IMG/VR virus record: IMGVR_UViG_3300048033_000857 | Span: 19,338 to 83,337 of that record | Strand: one strand, 5' to 3' | DNA length: 64,000 nucleotides | Origin: a virus | Position numbers and translations under genes: made by a program | The notes under the pieces: model-generated | What the model saw: only the letters and a program-made list of their open reading frames with translations | Database searches by the model: none | What the model was told of the DNA's origin: nothing | In this document: positions 1 to 7,417 of the stretch, in pieces | Layout of the letters: each line of letters opens with the position of its first letter | Position numbering within the stretch: position 1 is the first letter of the stretch

Positions 1-231
1 CTGATATATGAGCGTAGCAACGGTGTTGTCTACGCTCATTATCGCGACAAACCTGAGATACCTCGTTGGATTATAGGAGGAGATCCGGGTGCTGTTGCAA
101 GAGCACAAGGTGAAATATTAGACTACGGTGAGTGGAAAAACTTATGCGAAGTAGCTTCAAAAAATCCAACACTTAAAAACTTAATGGACAAGTTAGTTAC
201 TACGTATTATATAGTAAAGGATTCAAAATGA
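1..231 (+). CDS. 3' end of an unrecognised phage protein (partial)
   Basis: Frame 1 is open from the first base of the window to a TGA at 229-231, giving the last 76 residues of a protein whose start lies outside the window. The tail is soluble and mixed in charge, with a GDPGAVARAQGE stretch and a Lys-rich end. No family was recognised. Its stop overlaps the next start as ATGA, so it belongs to the same tightly packed + operon. Confidence 0.7.
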   Translation: MIYERSNGVVYAHYRDKPEIPRWIIGGDPGAVARAQGEILDYGEWKNLCEVASKNPTLKNLMDKLVTTYYIVKDSK

Positions 232-932
232 AAGCTATTAATCATTTAATATTTCCAACAGTTATTTCTCAAATACAGCATAACGTTTCTACTAGTGAAA
301 AAGAAAAATGGTTTGAATTATATTTAAAAAATTCAAATACTGAAGGAGTGTCACAAGACTTTCTTGGATTTGAAGACATTCAAACAAATACTGTGTTTGA
401 AGATCTCTTTATGAATAAATTAAGAGTCGGAATAAATGAATATTTTAAATCTCTTAGTATAGACACAACTAAACTTGATGTACATTTAACTAAATGTTTT
501 TTTAACGTCACTAATCAAAGTAGCATTGACATACACGATCATTCAGAGAATCATCTCTCGTTTACATATTATCCTTATATTGCTAAATCTAAAGATAGAG
601 ATTTTATAATTTATAATGTTAACGAAGCACATAATAATGAACCGTATCCTCATTTTTTTAGCAACTATGTTACTGAATGGACCGAAGTAAACAGTAATAT
701 TAATGCGTTTCCAATATATGAAGGTACTATGATAATATTTCCGTCAAGACTAAAACATTGTATTGAATCACGAGAAGGCGACAGTTACGAGGACGGTAAG
801 TCTTTTAAAGATAAGTCTTCATTGCTTCAAAGTCGATTTTGTGTAGCCGGAGATATGATATATACTCGAAAGTTAGAAATTAAAAATTACAATCGAGCGT
901 TGTCAAATCCTAAAAATTGGAGAAGTTTATAA
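228..932 (+). CDS. putative 2OG-Fe(II) oxygenase
   Basis: A 234-residue protein starting like other phage 2OG-Fe(II) proteins of the TIGR02466 type, with FPT near the N-terminus. The mid region has a possible iron-binding HDHSENH followed by a Phe/Tyr-rich beta strand. Distally, MIIFPSRLKHCIES has the usual FPS...H form, and an Arg follows that could bind 2-oxoglutarate. Family members hydroxylate or otherwise oxidise proteins or small molecules in the cytoplasm; the substrate is unknown. It overlaps its upstream neighbour by ATGA and its downstream neighbour by one base, so translation is probably coupled. It is one of six oxygenase-type proteins in the window. Confidence 0.6.
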   Translation: MKAINHLIFPTVISQIQHNVSTSEKEKWFELYLKNSNTEGVSQDFLGFEDIQTNTVFEDLFMNKLRVGINEYFKSLSIDTTKLDVHLTKCFFNVTNQSSIDIHDHSENHLSFTYYPYIAKSKDRDFIIYNVNEAHNNEPYPHFFSNYVTEWTEVNSNINAFPIYEGTMIIFPSRLKHCIESREGDSYEDGKSFKDKSSLLQSRFCVAGDMIYTRKLEIKNYNRALSNPKNWRSL

Positions 933-1375
933 TGAAACATTGGGTAGAACATCATCCAGATTTTTGGTTACCTAATTGGGAATTAGTAATTGGAAACTTA
1001 GACGCCTGTCCAGACGAAGCAATTTTTCATATGGATAACTTAGGTGTTGCAGTACATCAAGTATATTTAGAAGAGTATAAACCTATATTACATCTTGCAG
1101 ATCATATTTCTAAAGAATACAATAACGCTCCTGTAACTGCTCAAACAATGATTAGTTTTATGTCTCGAAGCGGAAATTACGGAAAGCATGTTGACGAAGT
1201 AGACGTCTATATATTACAAGCATTAGGTCTAGTTAACGTGAGTGTTTGGGAAAACGAAAATGAATACAAATATCAATTAACTCCGGGACATATGATACAT
1301 ATACCCAAAGGGCTATATCATCAGATAACTCCCTTATCGCCTAGAGTTAGTATTAGTTATGGAGTAGAAGAATGA
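932..1375 (+). CDS. cupin / JmjC-like oxygenase-fold protein
   Basis: The ATG at 932 overlaps the previous stop (TAATG) and follows a GGAGAA ribosome site. It is preferred over an in-frame TTG 15 bases upstream. The 147-residue product has KHVDEVD (a possible HxD iron site), then a VW..L.PGHMIHIPKGLYHQ strand pair typical of the C-terminal iron histidine in JmjC/cupin_4-type proteins, and ends RVSISYG. That supports a double-stranded beta-helix and probably an Fe(II)/2OG enzyme. The substrate cannot be told. A role in modifying host translation or lipid A is possible, since kdsA is next, but this is inference. Confidence 0.55.
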   Translation: MKHWVEHHPDFWLPNWELVIGNLDACPDEAIFHMDNLGVAVHQVYLEEYKPILHLADHISKEYNNAPVTAQTMISFMSRSGNYGKHVDEVDVYILQALGLVNVSVWENENEYKYQLTPGHMIHIPKGLYHQITPLSPRVSISYGVEE

Positions 1376-2133
1376 GAATTATAGCAGGTCCGTGTCAGCA
1401 CGAAACACTAGCACAGAGTGCAGAGATTGCAAAGGAATGCAAGCGTGTATGCGACAAGTATGGCATTGAATATTACTTCAAAGCAAGTTTTGACAAAGCA
1501 AATCGCACAAGTGCTAATGGCAAACGTGGCGTAGGTTTGCATCCATTTGTACACGATATACTAGCACTCAAAGACACACTTGATGTAAAAACACTAACAG
1601 ACGTACACGAAGTTGATCAAATACAATACCTCAAAGACATTGTAGATGTGCTACAGATTCCTGCATTCTTGTGTAGACAAACCGATCTTATTCGTGCAGC
1701 GTGTGATACTAACTGTGTAGTAAATATCAAAAAAGGACAGTTTCTTGCACCTTGGGACGTTGCAGGAATACTAAGTAAGTGTGAAGATGCCCGTGAGGTA
1801 TGGATTACAGAGAGAGGTACTAGTTTTGGATATAATACTTTGGTTGTCGATTTTACCGGCCTTAGCTTTATGCTTGATAATTACGATTGTCCTATTGTGC
1901 TTGATGCCACGCACTCAGTACAGAAGCCAGGCGGCAACGGAACTAGTAGCGGCGGCAATAGGGATTATGTTCCTGGCCTGGCTCGTGCAGCAAGTGCTTT
2001 GGGCGTTAGGAATTTCTTTTTAGAAGTACATGCCGATCCAGACAATGCACCTAGCGACGGTCCTAACATGCTACGCTTAGATCAATTTGAGGAGGTTGTT
2101 CGTGACATCATCAGCTATTCTTATTCCGGCTAG
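1372..2133 (+). CDS. kdsA: 3-deoxy-D-manno-octulosonate 8-phosphate synthase (KdsA)
   Basis: The 253-residue protein would condense phosphoenolpyruvate with D-arabinose 5-phosphate to Kdo-8-phosphate, the committed step to the lipopolysaccharide core sugar Kdo. Seen: IIAGPC at the N-terminus with Cys8, YFKASFDKANR, GPxxFLAPWD-like segments, the ATHSVQ strand, FFLEVH and APSDGPNML. Cys8 plus these His, Glu and Asp positions match the four metal ligands of the metal-dependent class. It is slightly shorter than typical bacterial KdsA (about 280). It overlaps the previous gene by ATGA, and kdsB follows inside its 3' end. Confidence 0.93.
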   Translation: MRIIAGPCQHETLAQSAEIAKECKRVCDKYGIEYYFKASFDKANRTSANGKRGVGLHPFVHDILALKDTLDVKTLTDVHEVDQIQYLKDIVDVLQIPAFLCRQTDLIRAACDTNCVVNIKKGQFLAPWDVAGILSKCEDAREVWITERGTSFGYNTLVVDFTGLSFMLDNYDCPIVLDATHSVQKPGGNGTSSGGNRDYVPGLARAASALGVRNFFLEVHADPDNAPSDGPNMLRLDQFEEVVRDIISYSYSG

Positions 2134-2791
2134 ATACGGTAGCACACGTTATCCTGGAAAGCCTTTGGCTATGTTAGATGGCGTTCCTATGATAAAGCGT
2201 GTGTATGACGCTTGTACAGCGTCTAAGATACCAACATACGTACTTACTGATGACATGCGTATATACAATCTGTTTGGTCCTAACAAATGTTGGATTGATC
2301 AAACCGATTATGCTAACGGTACTGAACGATGTGCTGGTGCTATTAAGAATGACTTCTTTAGTGAGTACGATCAGTTTGTAAATGTACAAGGCGACATGCC
2401 AGATGTAACAGTTGAAATGATTGAGAAGTGTATTGAAAACTTATCGTACAATACTCTAGTAAGCACAGTATATACAGACATGCCGTTTGAGATGGAGATT
2501 GACCCTAACACAGTCAAAATGATAACAGCATATCCGAGCAAGGCATTATGGTTTGGTAGAGGACTTAAAGGATACGGCGAATGGCACTTGGGTGTATATG
2601 GATACAAGCGCGGCGCACTACTAACCTATCCTAATTTAAAAGTTCCGCAAGAAGAAATTATCGAGCAACTAGAACAGCTACGCTGGTTAAAAAACGGTTG
2701 GCAAATAGTCTGTAGTAGTGTATACTTTAATGGAGTAGAGATTAATTCACCAGAGGATGTAGAAATATGGCAGCAGAAAAACTTAACTTAA
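2102..2791 (+). CDS. kdsB: CMP-Kdo synthetase (KdsB)
   Basis: The start chosen is GTG at 2102, six bases after a strong GAGGAGG; an in-frame TTG at 2087 lies inside that ribosome site. The 229-residue product has the family signature IPARYGSTRYPGKPL, the MIKRVYDAC helix and NVQGDMP, which replaces the usual NVQGDEP (Glu to Met). It would activate Kdo with CTP to CMP-Kdo for transfer to lipid A. It overlaps kdsA by 32 bases, so both are made together. The phage has no visible Kdo transferase here, so the activated sugar would feed the host pathway or a novel glycan. Confidence 0.9.
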   Translation: MTSSAILIPARYGSTRYPGKPLAMLDGVPMIKRVYDACTASKIPTYVLTDDMRIYNLFGPNKCWIDQTDYANGTERCAGAIKNDFFSEYDQFVNVQGDMPDVTVEMIEKCIENLSYNTLVSTVYTDMPFEMEIDPNTVKMITAYPSKALWFGRGLKGYGEWHLGVYGYKRGALLTYPNLKVPQEEIIEQLEQLRWLKNGWQIVCSSVYFNGVEINSPEDVEIWQQKNLT

Positions 2792-3234
2792 AGCAAATAC
2801 TAGGCTGCGTAGATATGAACTACAAAGGCGCCTGGAAAGAATTTACCGACGACGAAAAGAAATCAGTTGGTTTTTGGTTATTAAATAGATACGTAAGTAG
2901 TGTTAGCGGCAGTCGTGCAAAACAAGAACGAGCAGTCTTACGTACAAACAAATACTATAACAAAAATTTTAATGATATCGGTGTTGGAAAAGATAACGGG
3001 CATCAGGAATTAATGTGGCAGCTATTGTGTATGAGTGGTGCAACCGGAGACATACAGTTTCATTCGTACATCGGTCATAAAAGAAAAGGTGAGTCAAACT
3101 CAAAGGCAGTTAAACTTATTGAACAGTTATATCCATATTTAAAAAATGACGAGGTTGAATTACTTGCTAGAATATCTACAAAAAAAGAACTCCGAGAATT
3201 GGCTAAAGAGTATGACATTGACGTCAAACTCTGA
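2767..3234 (+). CDS. probable sliding-clamp loader small subunit, gp62-like
   Basis: A 155-residue soluble protein with an aromatic N-terminal helix (VGFWLLNRYVSSV), HQELMWQLLCMSG and a C-terminal helix pair (KAVKLIEQLYPYL...VELLARISTKKELRELAKEY). That order and the LIE...LL.RI..KKEL tail resemble the small clamp-loader subunit of T4-like phages, which works with gp44 to load gp45. Similarity is by eye only. It starts inside kdsB and overlaps the zinc-finger gene. An alternative is an unrelated conserved phage protein. Confidence 0.5.
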   Translation: MAAEKLNLKQILGCVDMNYKGAWKEFTDDEKKSVGFWLLNRYVSSVSGSRAKQERAVLRTNKYYNKNFNDIGVGKDNGHQELMWQLLCMSGATGDIQFHSYIGHKRKGESNSKAVKLIEQLYPYLKNDEVELLARISTKKELRELAKEYDIDVKL

Positions 3235-3913
3235 AAAGCCATATGTCTGTGAATACTGCGGCAGCGGTTATGTAAGAGAAAAAACTCTTGCAGCTCATAT
3301 GTGTGAAAAGAAAAGACGCTGGATGCAAAAAGATGAAAAGCGTGTAAGGCACGGTCTGTATGCTTTTAATAGATTTTATAAACTTAGTGCAGGCGCCAAG
3401 AAAGAAAAAACATATGACGAATTTGTTAACAGTCAGTACTACAATGCATTTGTAAAGTTTGGCAGTTTTATTAGTAATGTTAAACCTTTATATCCCGAAC
3501 GTTACATAGACTGGGTAGTTAAGAGTGGAGTAAAATTAGATCACTGGTGCAGAGATAGTCTATACGAAAAATATGTTCTTGAATTTATCCTTAAAGAAGA
3601 TGTTACTACAGCATTAGAGCGTAGTGTAAAACACATGTTAGAATGGGCCGAAGAACACCAGCCCGCTCCATGGAATCATTATTTTCAACATGTAAGTTTA
3701 AATCGAGCAGTATGGCATATTAAAGACGGTAAGATTAGTCCTTGGCTCATTCTTAACTGCGATAGCGGTCGAGAAATGTTAAGTAAGTTTAATGATGAGC
3801 AATTAGGTATGGTTTATCATGTTATTAACCCGGAACATTGGTCAATAAGATTTAAAAGATTGCCCAATGACGTACAATTAGTAAAAGATATTGCTAAGGA
3901 AAGTAAGTTATGA
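3212..3913 (+). CDS. C2H2 zinc-finger phage protein
   Basis: Start set at ATG 3212, just after AAAGAG and within the previous gene. The 233-residue product begins with a single zinc finger: YVCEYCGSGYVREKTLAAH, then a second metal residue in MCEKKRRW. It then continues as a long alpha-helical region rich in Trp, Tyr and His without other recognised motifs. A DNA- or RNA-binding role is likely from the finger. Its place after the clamp-loader-like gene suggests replication or late-transcription work, which is inference. Confidence 0.6.
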   Translation: MTLTSNSEKPYVCEYCGSGYVREKTLAAHMCEKKRRWMQKDEKRVRHGLYAFNRFYKLSAGAKKEKTYDEFVNSQYYNAFVKFGSFISNVKPLYPERYIDWVVKSGVKLDHWCRDSLYEKYVLEFILKEDVTTALERSVKHMLEWAEEHQPAPWNHYFQHVSLNRAVWHIKDGKISPWLILNCDSGREMLSKFNDEQLGMVYHVINPEHWSIRFKRLPNDVQLVKDIAKESKL

Positions 3914-4338
3914 AAATTTTAATATGCGGCTTGCCTGGTAGTGGTAAAACCACACTAGCAGAACCGTTTGCAAAACTAATTGGTGCTGTACACATTAACG
4001 CAGATGCAGTACGTAAAGAATATGACGATTGGGACTTTACACCCGAAGGACGTATTCGTCAAGCACAACGTATGCGCTATCTAGCAGACGGAGTTGTAAA
4101 GGCAGGCAAAGTTGCAGTAGCAGACTTTGTTGCACCAACGCCAAAAGCACGTGAAGAGTTTGGTGCAGACTATGTAGTGTGGATGGATACTATCAAAGAA
4201 GGTAGATTCGAAGATACAAACGCAATGTATGTACCTTTAGAAAAAGATCAATATGACTATCATGTATCTGAGTGGTTTGAAGATACTCATTTACAGTTAA
4301 TGCAAATAGTGTCAAAGTATTTAGAAGATGGAAAATAA
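3910..4338 (+). CDS. APS kinase-like P-loop kinase
   Basis: A 142-residue kinase with Walker A GLPGSGKTTLAE at residues 7-18, then INADAVRKEYDDWDF and RQAQRMRYLADGVVKAG. This layout follows adenylylsulfate kinase (CysC), which phosphorylates APS to PAPS. ADFVAPTPKAREE corresponds to the CysC segment after strand 3. It is shorter than cellular CysC (about 200). DUF2061, a membrane domain sometimes found joined to CysC, is the next gene, which strengthens the call. It could instead phosphorylate another nucleotide or sugar. Confidence 0.6.
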   Translation: MKILICGLPGSGKTTLAEPFAKLIGAVHINADAVRKEYDDWDFTPEGRIRQAQRMRYLADGVVKAGKVAVADFVAPTPKAREEFGADYVVWMDTIKEGRFEDTNAMYVPLEKDQYDYHVSEWFEDTHLQLMQIVSKYLEDGK

Positions 4339-4543
4339 AGTATCCCCTAAGCGTCACTTAGCAAAGGCAATAACGTGGCGTGTTATAGCAAGTATTACTA
4401 CAGTACTTATTGCATGGTATTTTGGATTGCCTCCAAAAGCAATAGGAGCAGTATTCATAGCAGACTTAGTTATCAAGTTTGCTTTGTATTATGCTCACGA
4501 ACGTGTGTGGTATAAACATATACAGTATGGAGTTAAAGAATGA
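4328..4543 (+). CDS. DUF2061 small membrane protein
   Basis: A 71-residue protein with two hydrophobic helices (about residues 14-33 and 36-53) and the family features KAITWRVIAS, AVFIADLVIKFALYYAHERVW. DUF2061 proteins are small inner-membrane proteins often found next to or fused with sulfate-activating enzymes. It overlaps the APS-kinase-like gene by 11 bases and the next gene by ATGA, so the three are co-translated. The molecular function is not known. Confidence 0.8.
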   Translation: MENKVSPKRHLAKAITWRVIASITTVLIAWYFGLPPKAIGAVFIADLVIKFALYYAHERVWYKHIQYGVKE

Positions 4544-4953
4544 GTTTTGATTGGCAAAAACCTACAGCACAAATGTTAGGCAGATGGCAACCGTGGCACG
4601 ATGGTCACACAGCACTATTTAAAAAAGCACTTATGGAGACTGGCCAAGTAGCCATTATGATACGCGATGTCGGCGGCATCGTAGGGCAAGATGCAGGTGC
4701 TGGACGTACTGTAGCACAAGACGATAACCCATTTGACTTTGAAGTAGTTTATAACAATATTGAAATGGGACTAGCCGAAGCAGGATTTACATATGGCATA
4801 GAATATATTATAATGAAAGTTCCAAACATTGTAGATATTAGTTATGGCCGTGGTGTTGGTTACACATTTACACAACACGACTTAGGTGAAGAGATACACA
4901 ATATTAGTGCTACACAGATTAGAGCTAAACTAAGAGAAGAAGGTAAACTATAA
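4540..4953 (+). CDS. HIGH-type nucleotidyltransferase (cytidylyl/adenylyl transferase fold)
   Basis: The 137-residue protein has a GRWQPWHDGH motif at residues 14-23 (HxGH class) and NISATQIRAKL near the end, the ISxTxxR signature of nucleotidyltransferases such as NMN adenylyltransferase and ATP sulfurylase. These enzymes transfer AMP or CMP from the triphosphate. Being co-translated with an APS-kinase-like protein makes an adenylyl transfer related to sulfate activation attractive. NAD synthesis or a CTP-dependent step is equally compatible with the motifs. Confidence 0.65.
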   Translation: MSFDWQKPTAQMLGRWQPWHDGHTALFKKALMETGQVAIMIRDVGGIVGQDAGAGRTVAQDDNPFDFEVVYNNIEMGLAEAGFTYGIEYIIMKVPNIVDISYGRGVGYTFTQHDLGEEIHNISATQIRAKLREEGKL

Positions 4954-5522
4954 TGCCTGATATTGATATTGACTTTGCTGACAGAAATATTATACTATCT
5001 AAACTAAAGCATCGTGTAGCTAAACTCGACAGCGGCAAGAAGCATAACACCGGCGTATATGTAACTGAGATACCACATAACCCGTTTAACGAAATTGCAA
5101 CAATCGAACACAAGGCAGCAGAAGACCGCGGCTACTTTAAATTAGACTTTCTAAATGTAAGCATTTATAAAGATGTAAAAGATGATAAACACTTAACAGC
5201 ACTTATGGAGCGTGAACCTTTATGGGAACTTTTACAACACGAAGAATTTGTGGATCAACTATTTCATTTACACGGGCATACGGAAATACTCAAGAAGACT
5301 TGCCCTACTTCCGTGGAACAATTAGCTGCCGTCCTTGCTATGATAAGACCAGCGAAGAGACATTTGATTGGGAAGACATGGAACGAGATAATGAACGAAG
5401 TTTGGACTAAGCCGGAAGACGATGCTTACTACTTTAAAAAAGCACACGCAATGAGTTATGCGTTTGCTGTAATAGTACATATGAATTTATTATGTGAGGA
5501 ATTTAATGACAGTAAAGGTTAA
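4953..5522 (+). CDS. miniature DnaE-like (family C polymerase) protein
   Basis: Only 189 residues, yet it keeps landmarks of the bacterial DNA polymerase III alpha subunit in order: PDIDIDFADR at residues 2-11 (the position of two catalytic Asp), KKHNTGVYVTE (cf. KHAGGVVI), GYFKLDFLNV at 60-69 (third catalytic Asp, D65), LAAVLAMIRPAK, and FKKAHAMSYAFAVIVHM (cf. KSHSAAYALVSYQ). PHP, fingers, thumb and OB regions are missing. Either a degenerate or repurposed catalytic core, or an accessory or decoy of the host replicase. The start overlaps the previous stop (TAATG). No frameshift is visible that would restore a longer gene. Confidence 0.65.
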   Translation: MPDIDIDFADRNIILSKLKHRVAKLDSGKKHNTGVYVTEIPHNPFNEIATIEHKAAEDRGYFKLDFLNVSIYKDVKDDKHLTALMEREPLWELLQHEEFVDQLFHLHGHTEILKKTCPTSVEQLAAVLAMIRPAKRHLIGKTWNEIMNEVWTKPEDDAYYFKKAHAMSYAFAVIVHMNLLCEEFNDSKG

Positions 5523-6219
5523 ATTTTATTCTAAATTTAAAGAGTTAGAAATGTCTCTGCCGCCGGTTCCTGCTAGTAAATTTTGGCCTGAATGGTTTAA
5601 AAACCAAAGACCAATTATAGACGGTAACGATCAACAATATGCAAGTACTGTACGTAAATGTCCGGCAATACTGGATATTCTTAGTACTGGTTATATTATT
5701 CCTTTATGGAGTGATTTTAAATTAAAACGTACAAATAAAAATGAAATGGGTTACTTAATGCCTCCAGCAGCTTCAGAATTATTTGGAGGCATTACTACAC
5801 ATGCTAAACCTCAAATTGATAATTATCCTTTTGACAATGATACATTTCCGGGCAGTGTAAAATTTATGAATCCTTGGGGAATAGTAACTCCACCAGGTTA
5901 TAGTTGTATGGTTGTTAGTCCGTATTATCATTCTCATCCTCATATACGAGCAATGAACGGAATTATTGAAACAGACAGATATCACGAAGCACATATTAAT
6001 ACATTTTTTAATGCAAAAATAAATGAAGAAATTGAGCTTAAAAGAGGAATGCCGCTAGTCCAAGTAATTCCGTTTAAAAGAGAAGAATACGAAATGGAAA
6101 CAATTACCGGAGACGGTCGTAGTTGGATTAGCAGAATTCGTGATTTTGTTTCTGATACTCAGTTTCTTGGTGACGTAAAAAGATATAGAGACGAGTTATA
6201 TACTAAACGTTATAAGTAA
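5506..6219 (+). CDS. conserved phage protein, possibly DUF6065
   Basis: Start set at ATG 5506 after GTGAGGA; an in-frame GTG 12 bases upstream is less likely. The 237-residue protein is rich in Pro and aromatic residues (LPPVPASKFWPEWFKN, NPWGIVTPPGYS) and has a possible metal-binding HSHPH. The pattern resembles DUF6065 of marine phages, whose function is unknown. It overlaps the mini-DnaE gene by 17 bases and ends the leftmost + operon. Confidence 0.5.
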   Translation: MTVKVKFYSKFKELEMSLPPVPASKFWPEWFKNQRPIIDGNDQQYASTVRKCPAILDILSTGYIIPLWSDFKLKRTNKNEMGYLMPPAASELFGGITTHAKPQIDNYPFDNDTFPGSVKFMNPWGIVTPPGYSCMVVSPYYHSHPHIRAMNGIIETDRYHEAHINTFFNAKINEEIELKRGMPLVQVIPFKREEYEMETITGDGRSWISRIRDFVSDTQFLGDVKRYRDELYTKRYK

Positions 6220-6221
6220 TT

Positions 6222-6593
6222 TTAATTTTTAGGATTCTTTATAAGTTGGACATTTTTACGTTTCACTCGTTTGACTGCTAAGTTATTTAGATTAACACAT
6301 GGTCCTAATGTAACCTTTACATCTTTAGAATTCATAGTCATGAGTGCATAACGAAATAATTCCATTTCTCGTCTTAAAAAGATATTAATAGGAATCATTC
6401 GATTTGACTCCCACCACCAAGCTTCGCCTGCTTCTAAAAATAATTCTTTATCCTGCACAGACCTTAACGAAGTAAAGACATACATAGTGGTAACATGCTG
6501 ATCTTGATTAGCAATAAGACCAACGTATTCGTTCCCCCCGTAAGTTACTACGCTTATAAATGGATAATTTTCTTGTATGTCTTTTGTTAACAT
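6222..6593 (-). CDS. conserved phage protein of unknown function
   Basis: The likely start is the ATG at 6593 (MLTKDIQENYPF), giving 123 residues. It is soluble, with a Trp-rich central stretch (EAGEAWWWESNRMIPINIFLR) and a basic C-terminus ending KNPKN. I recognise the pattern as typical of conserved T4-like marine phage proteins but cannot assign a role. It converges with the upstream + operon (2-base gap) and diverges from the structural gene at 6615. Confidence 0.55.
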   Translation of the reverse strand: MLTKDIQENYPFISVVTYGGNEYVGLIANQDQHVTTMYVFTSLRSVQDKELFLEAGEAWWWESNRMIPINIFLRREMELFRYALMTMNSKDVKVTLGPCVNLNNLAVKRVKRKNVQLIKNPKN

Positions 6594-6603
6594 GTTATTC
6601 CGA

Positions 6604-6609
6604 TAAATA
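6604..6609 (+). promoter_or_regulatory. late promoter TAAATA, 5 nt before ATG 6615
   Basis: GATAAATATAATT directly precedes the ATG. The spacing to the start codon matches the distance from a T4-type late box to its transcription start, so the mRNA would be leaderless. Confidence 0.6.
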
Positions 6610-6614
6610 TAATT

Positions 6615-7382
6615 ATGCAATTAATACCTAGATATTTAGTCTCAAACAAAACTACAATTGTAGCTAATGAAGCAGGATTCGTCACGGAGTACAAACCAGT
6701 GTATCAAAAACATATAAACATATATAAAGGCATTGATAATGTCTTAGAATTTAAAATTTTAAATGTAGATCAAAAATCAATTGATTTAACAAATTATATT
6801 ACAAAGTTTCAGGCTTACGATGAAACTAACAGACTTGTTATTGAGCACGATGGTATTAATGTAAATGCTACAAAAGGACTAGTTAAAGTTACAGTTACAC
6901 AAAATGATTTACTTAATTTTGATCAACAATACTTTAGCTATAATATTCACTTAGTTAATCAAAATTCTGAGTCTGTAATAACTTATACAGATTCGCATTT
7001 TGGTATGAATGGTACTATATATGTTAGTGACGAAGCAATGCCAGGACCAGCAGATACAGCAGAAGTTTCTGCAATATCAGTTCTTGGTAACGACGAATGG
7101 GAAATTGGTCCAGTGACTGCCGAACCGGGAATTAATGGTAACGAAGCTCTCCATACAGCAGCAATATATACATCTGGATATATTGGAGATGTAATTGTAC
7201 AAGCAACATTAGATAGTCAAGTAACTAATCAAACTAACTGGGCAGATGTAACTACAGTTACATTTACAGGTTCTGAAAATCAACCCAAGGCTATAAACTT
7301 CAACGGAGTATTTAATCATTTAAGATTCTATACGCAATCAGATCCAACAGATAAAATAACTAAAATCTTAGTCAGAAACTGA
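6615..7382 (+). CDS. virion structural protein (baseplate/fibre-associated, predicted)
   Basis: A 255-residue beta-rich protein. It begins PRYLVSNKTTIVANEAGFVTEY-type and continues YKGIDNVLEFKILN, like the N-terminal domains of marine myovirus structural proteins and baseplate upper-protein folds. The C-terminal half (residues about 145-255) reads as a second beta-sandwich (WADVTTVTFTG, NFNGVFNHLRFYTQS). It is Asn/Thr/Val rich with few Cys. A late TAAATA box lies immediately before the start. The assignment to the virion rests on composition and promoter. Confidence 0.55.
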   Translation: MQLIPRYLVSNKTTIVANEAGFVTEYKPVYQKHINIYKGIDNVLEFKILNVDQKSIDLTNYITKFQAYDETNRLVIEHDGINVNATKGLVKVTVTQNDLLNFDQQYFSYNIHLVNQNSESVITYTDSHFGMNGTIYVSDEAMPGPADTAEVSAISVLGNDEWEIGPVTAEPGINGNEALHTAAIYTSGYIGDVIVQATLDSQVTNQTNWADVTTVTFTGSENQPKAINFNGVFNHLRFYTQSDPTDKITKILVRN

Positions 7383-7411
7383 TTGACAACTCGCACACTC
7401 TGCGCTATAAT
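7383..7411 (+). promoter_or_regulatory. sigma70-type promoter for the primase operon
   Basis: TTGACA (7383-7388), 17-base spacer and TATAAT (7406-7411): perfect consensus elements seven bases before the primase start codon. Confidence 0.85.
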
Positions 7412-7417
7412 AAGAGT

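Noticed and set aside
4953-5522. Fragment of a full-length dnaE broken by frameshift
   Set aside because: Flanking sequence is filled by other intact overlapping genes, and the motifs are compressed in one frame, so this is a short gene rather than a broken long one.
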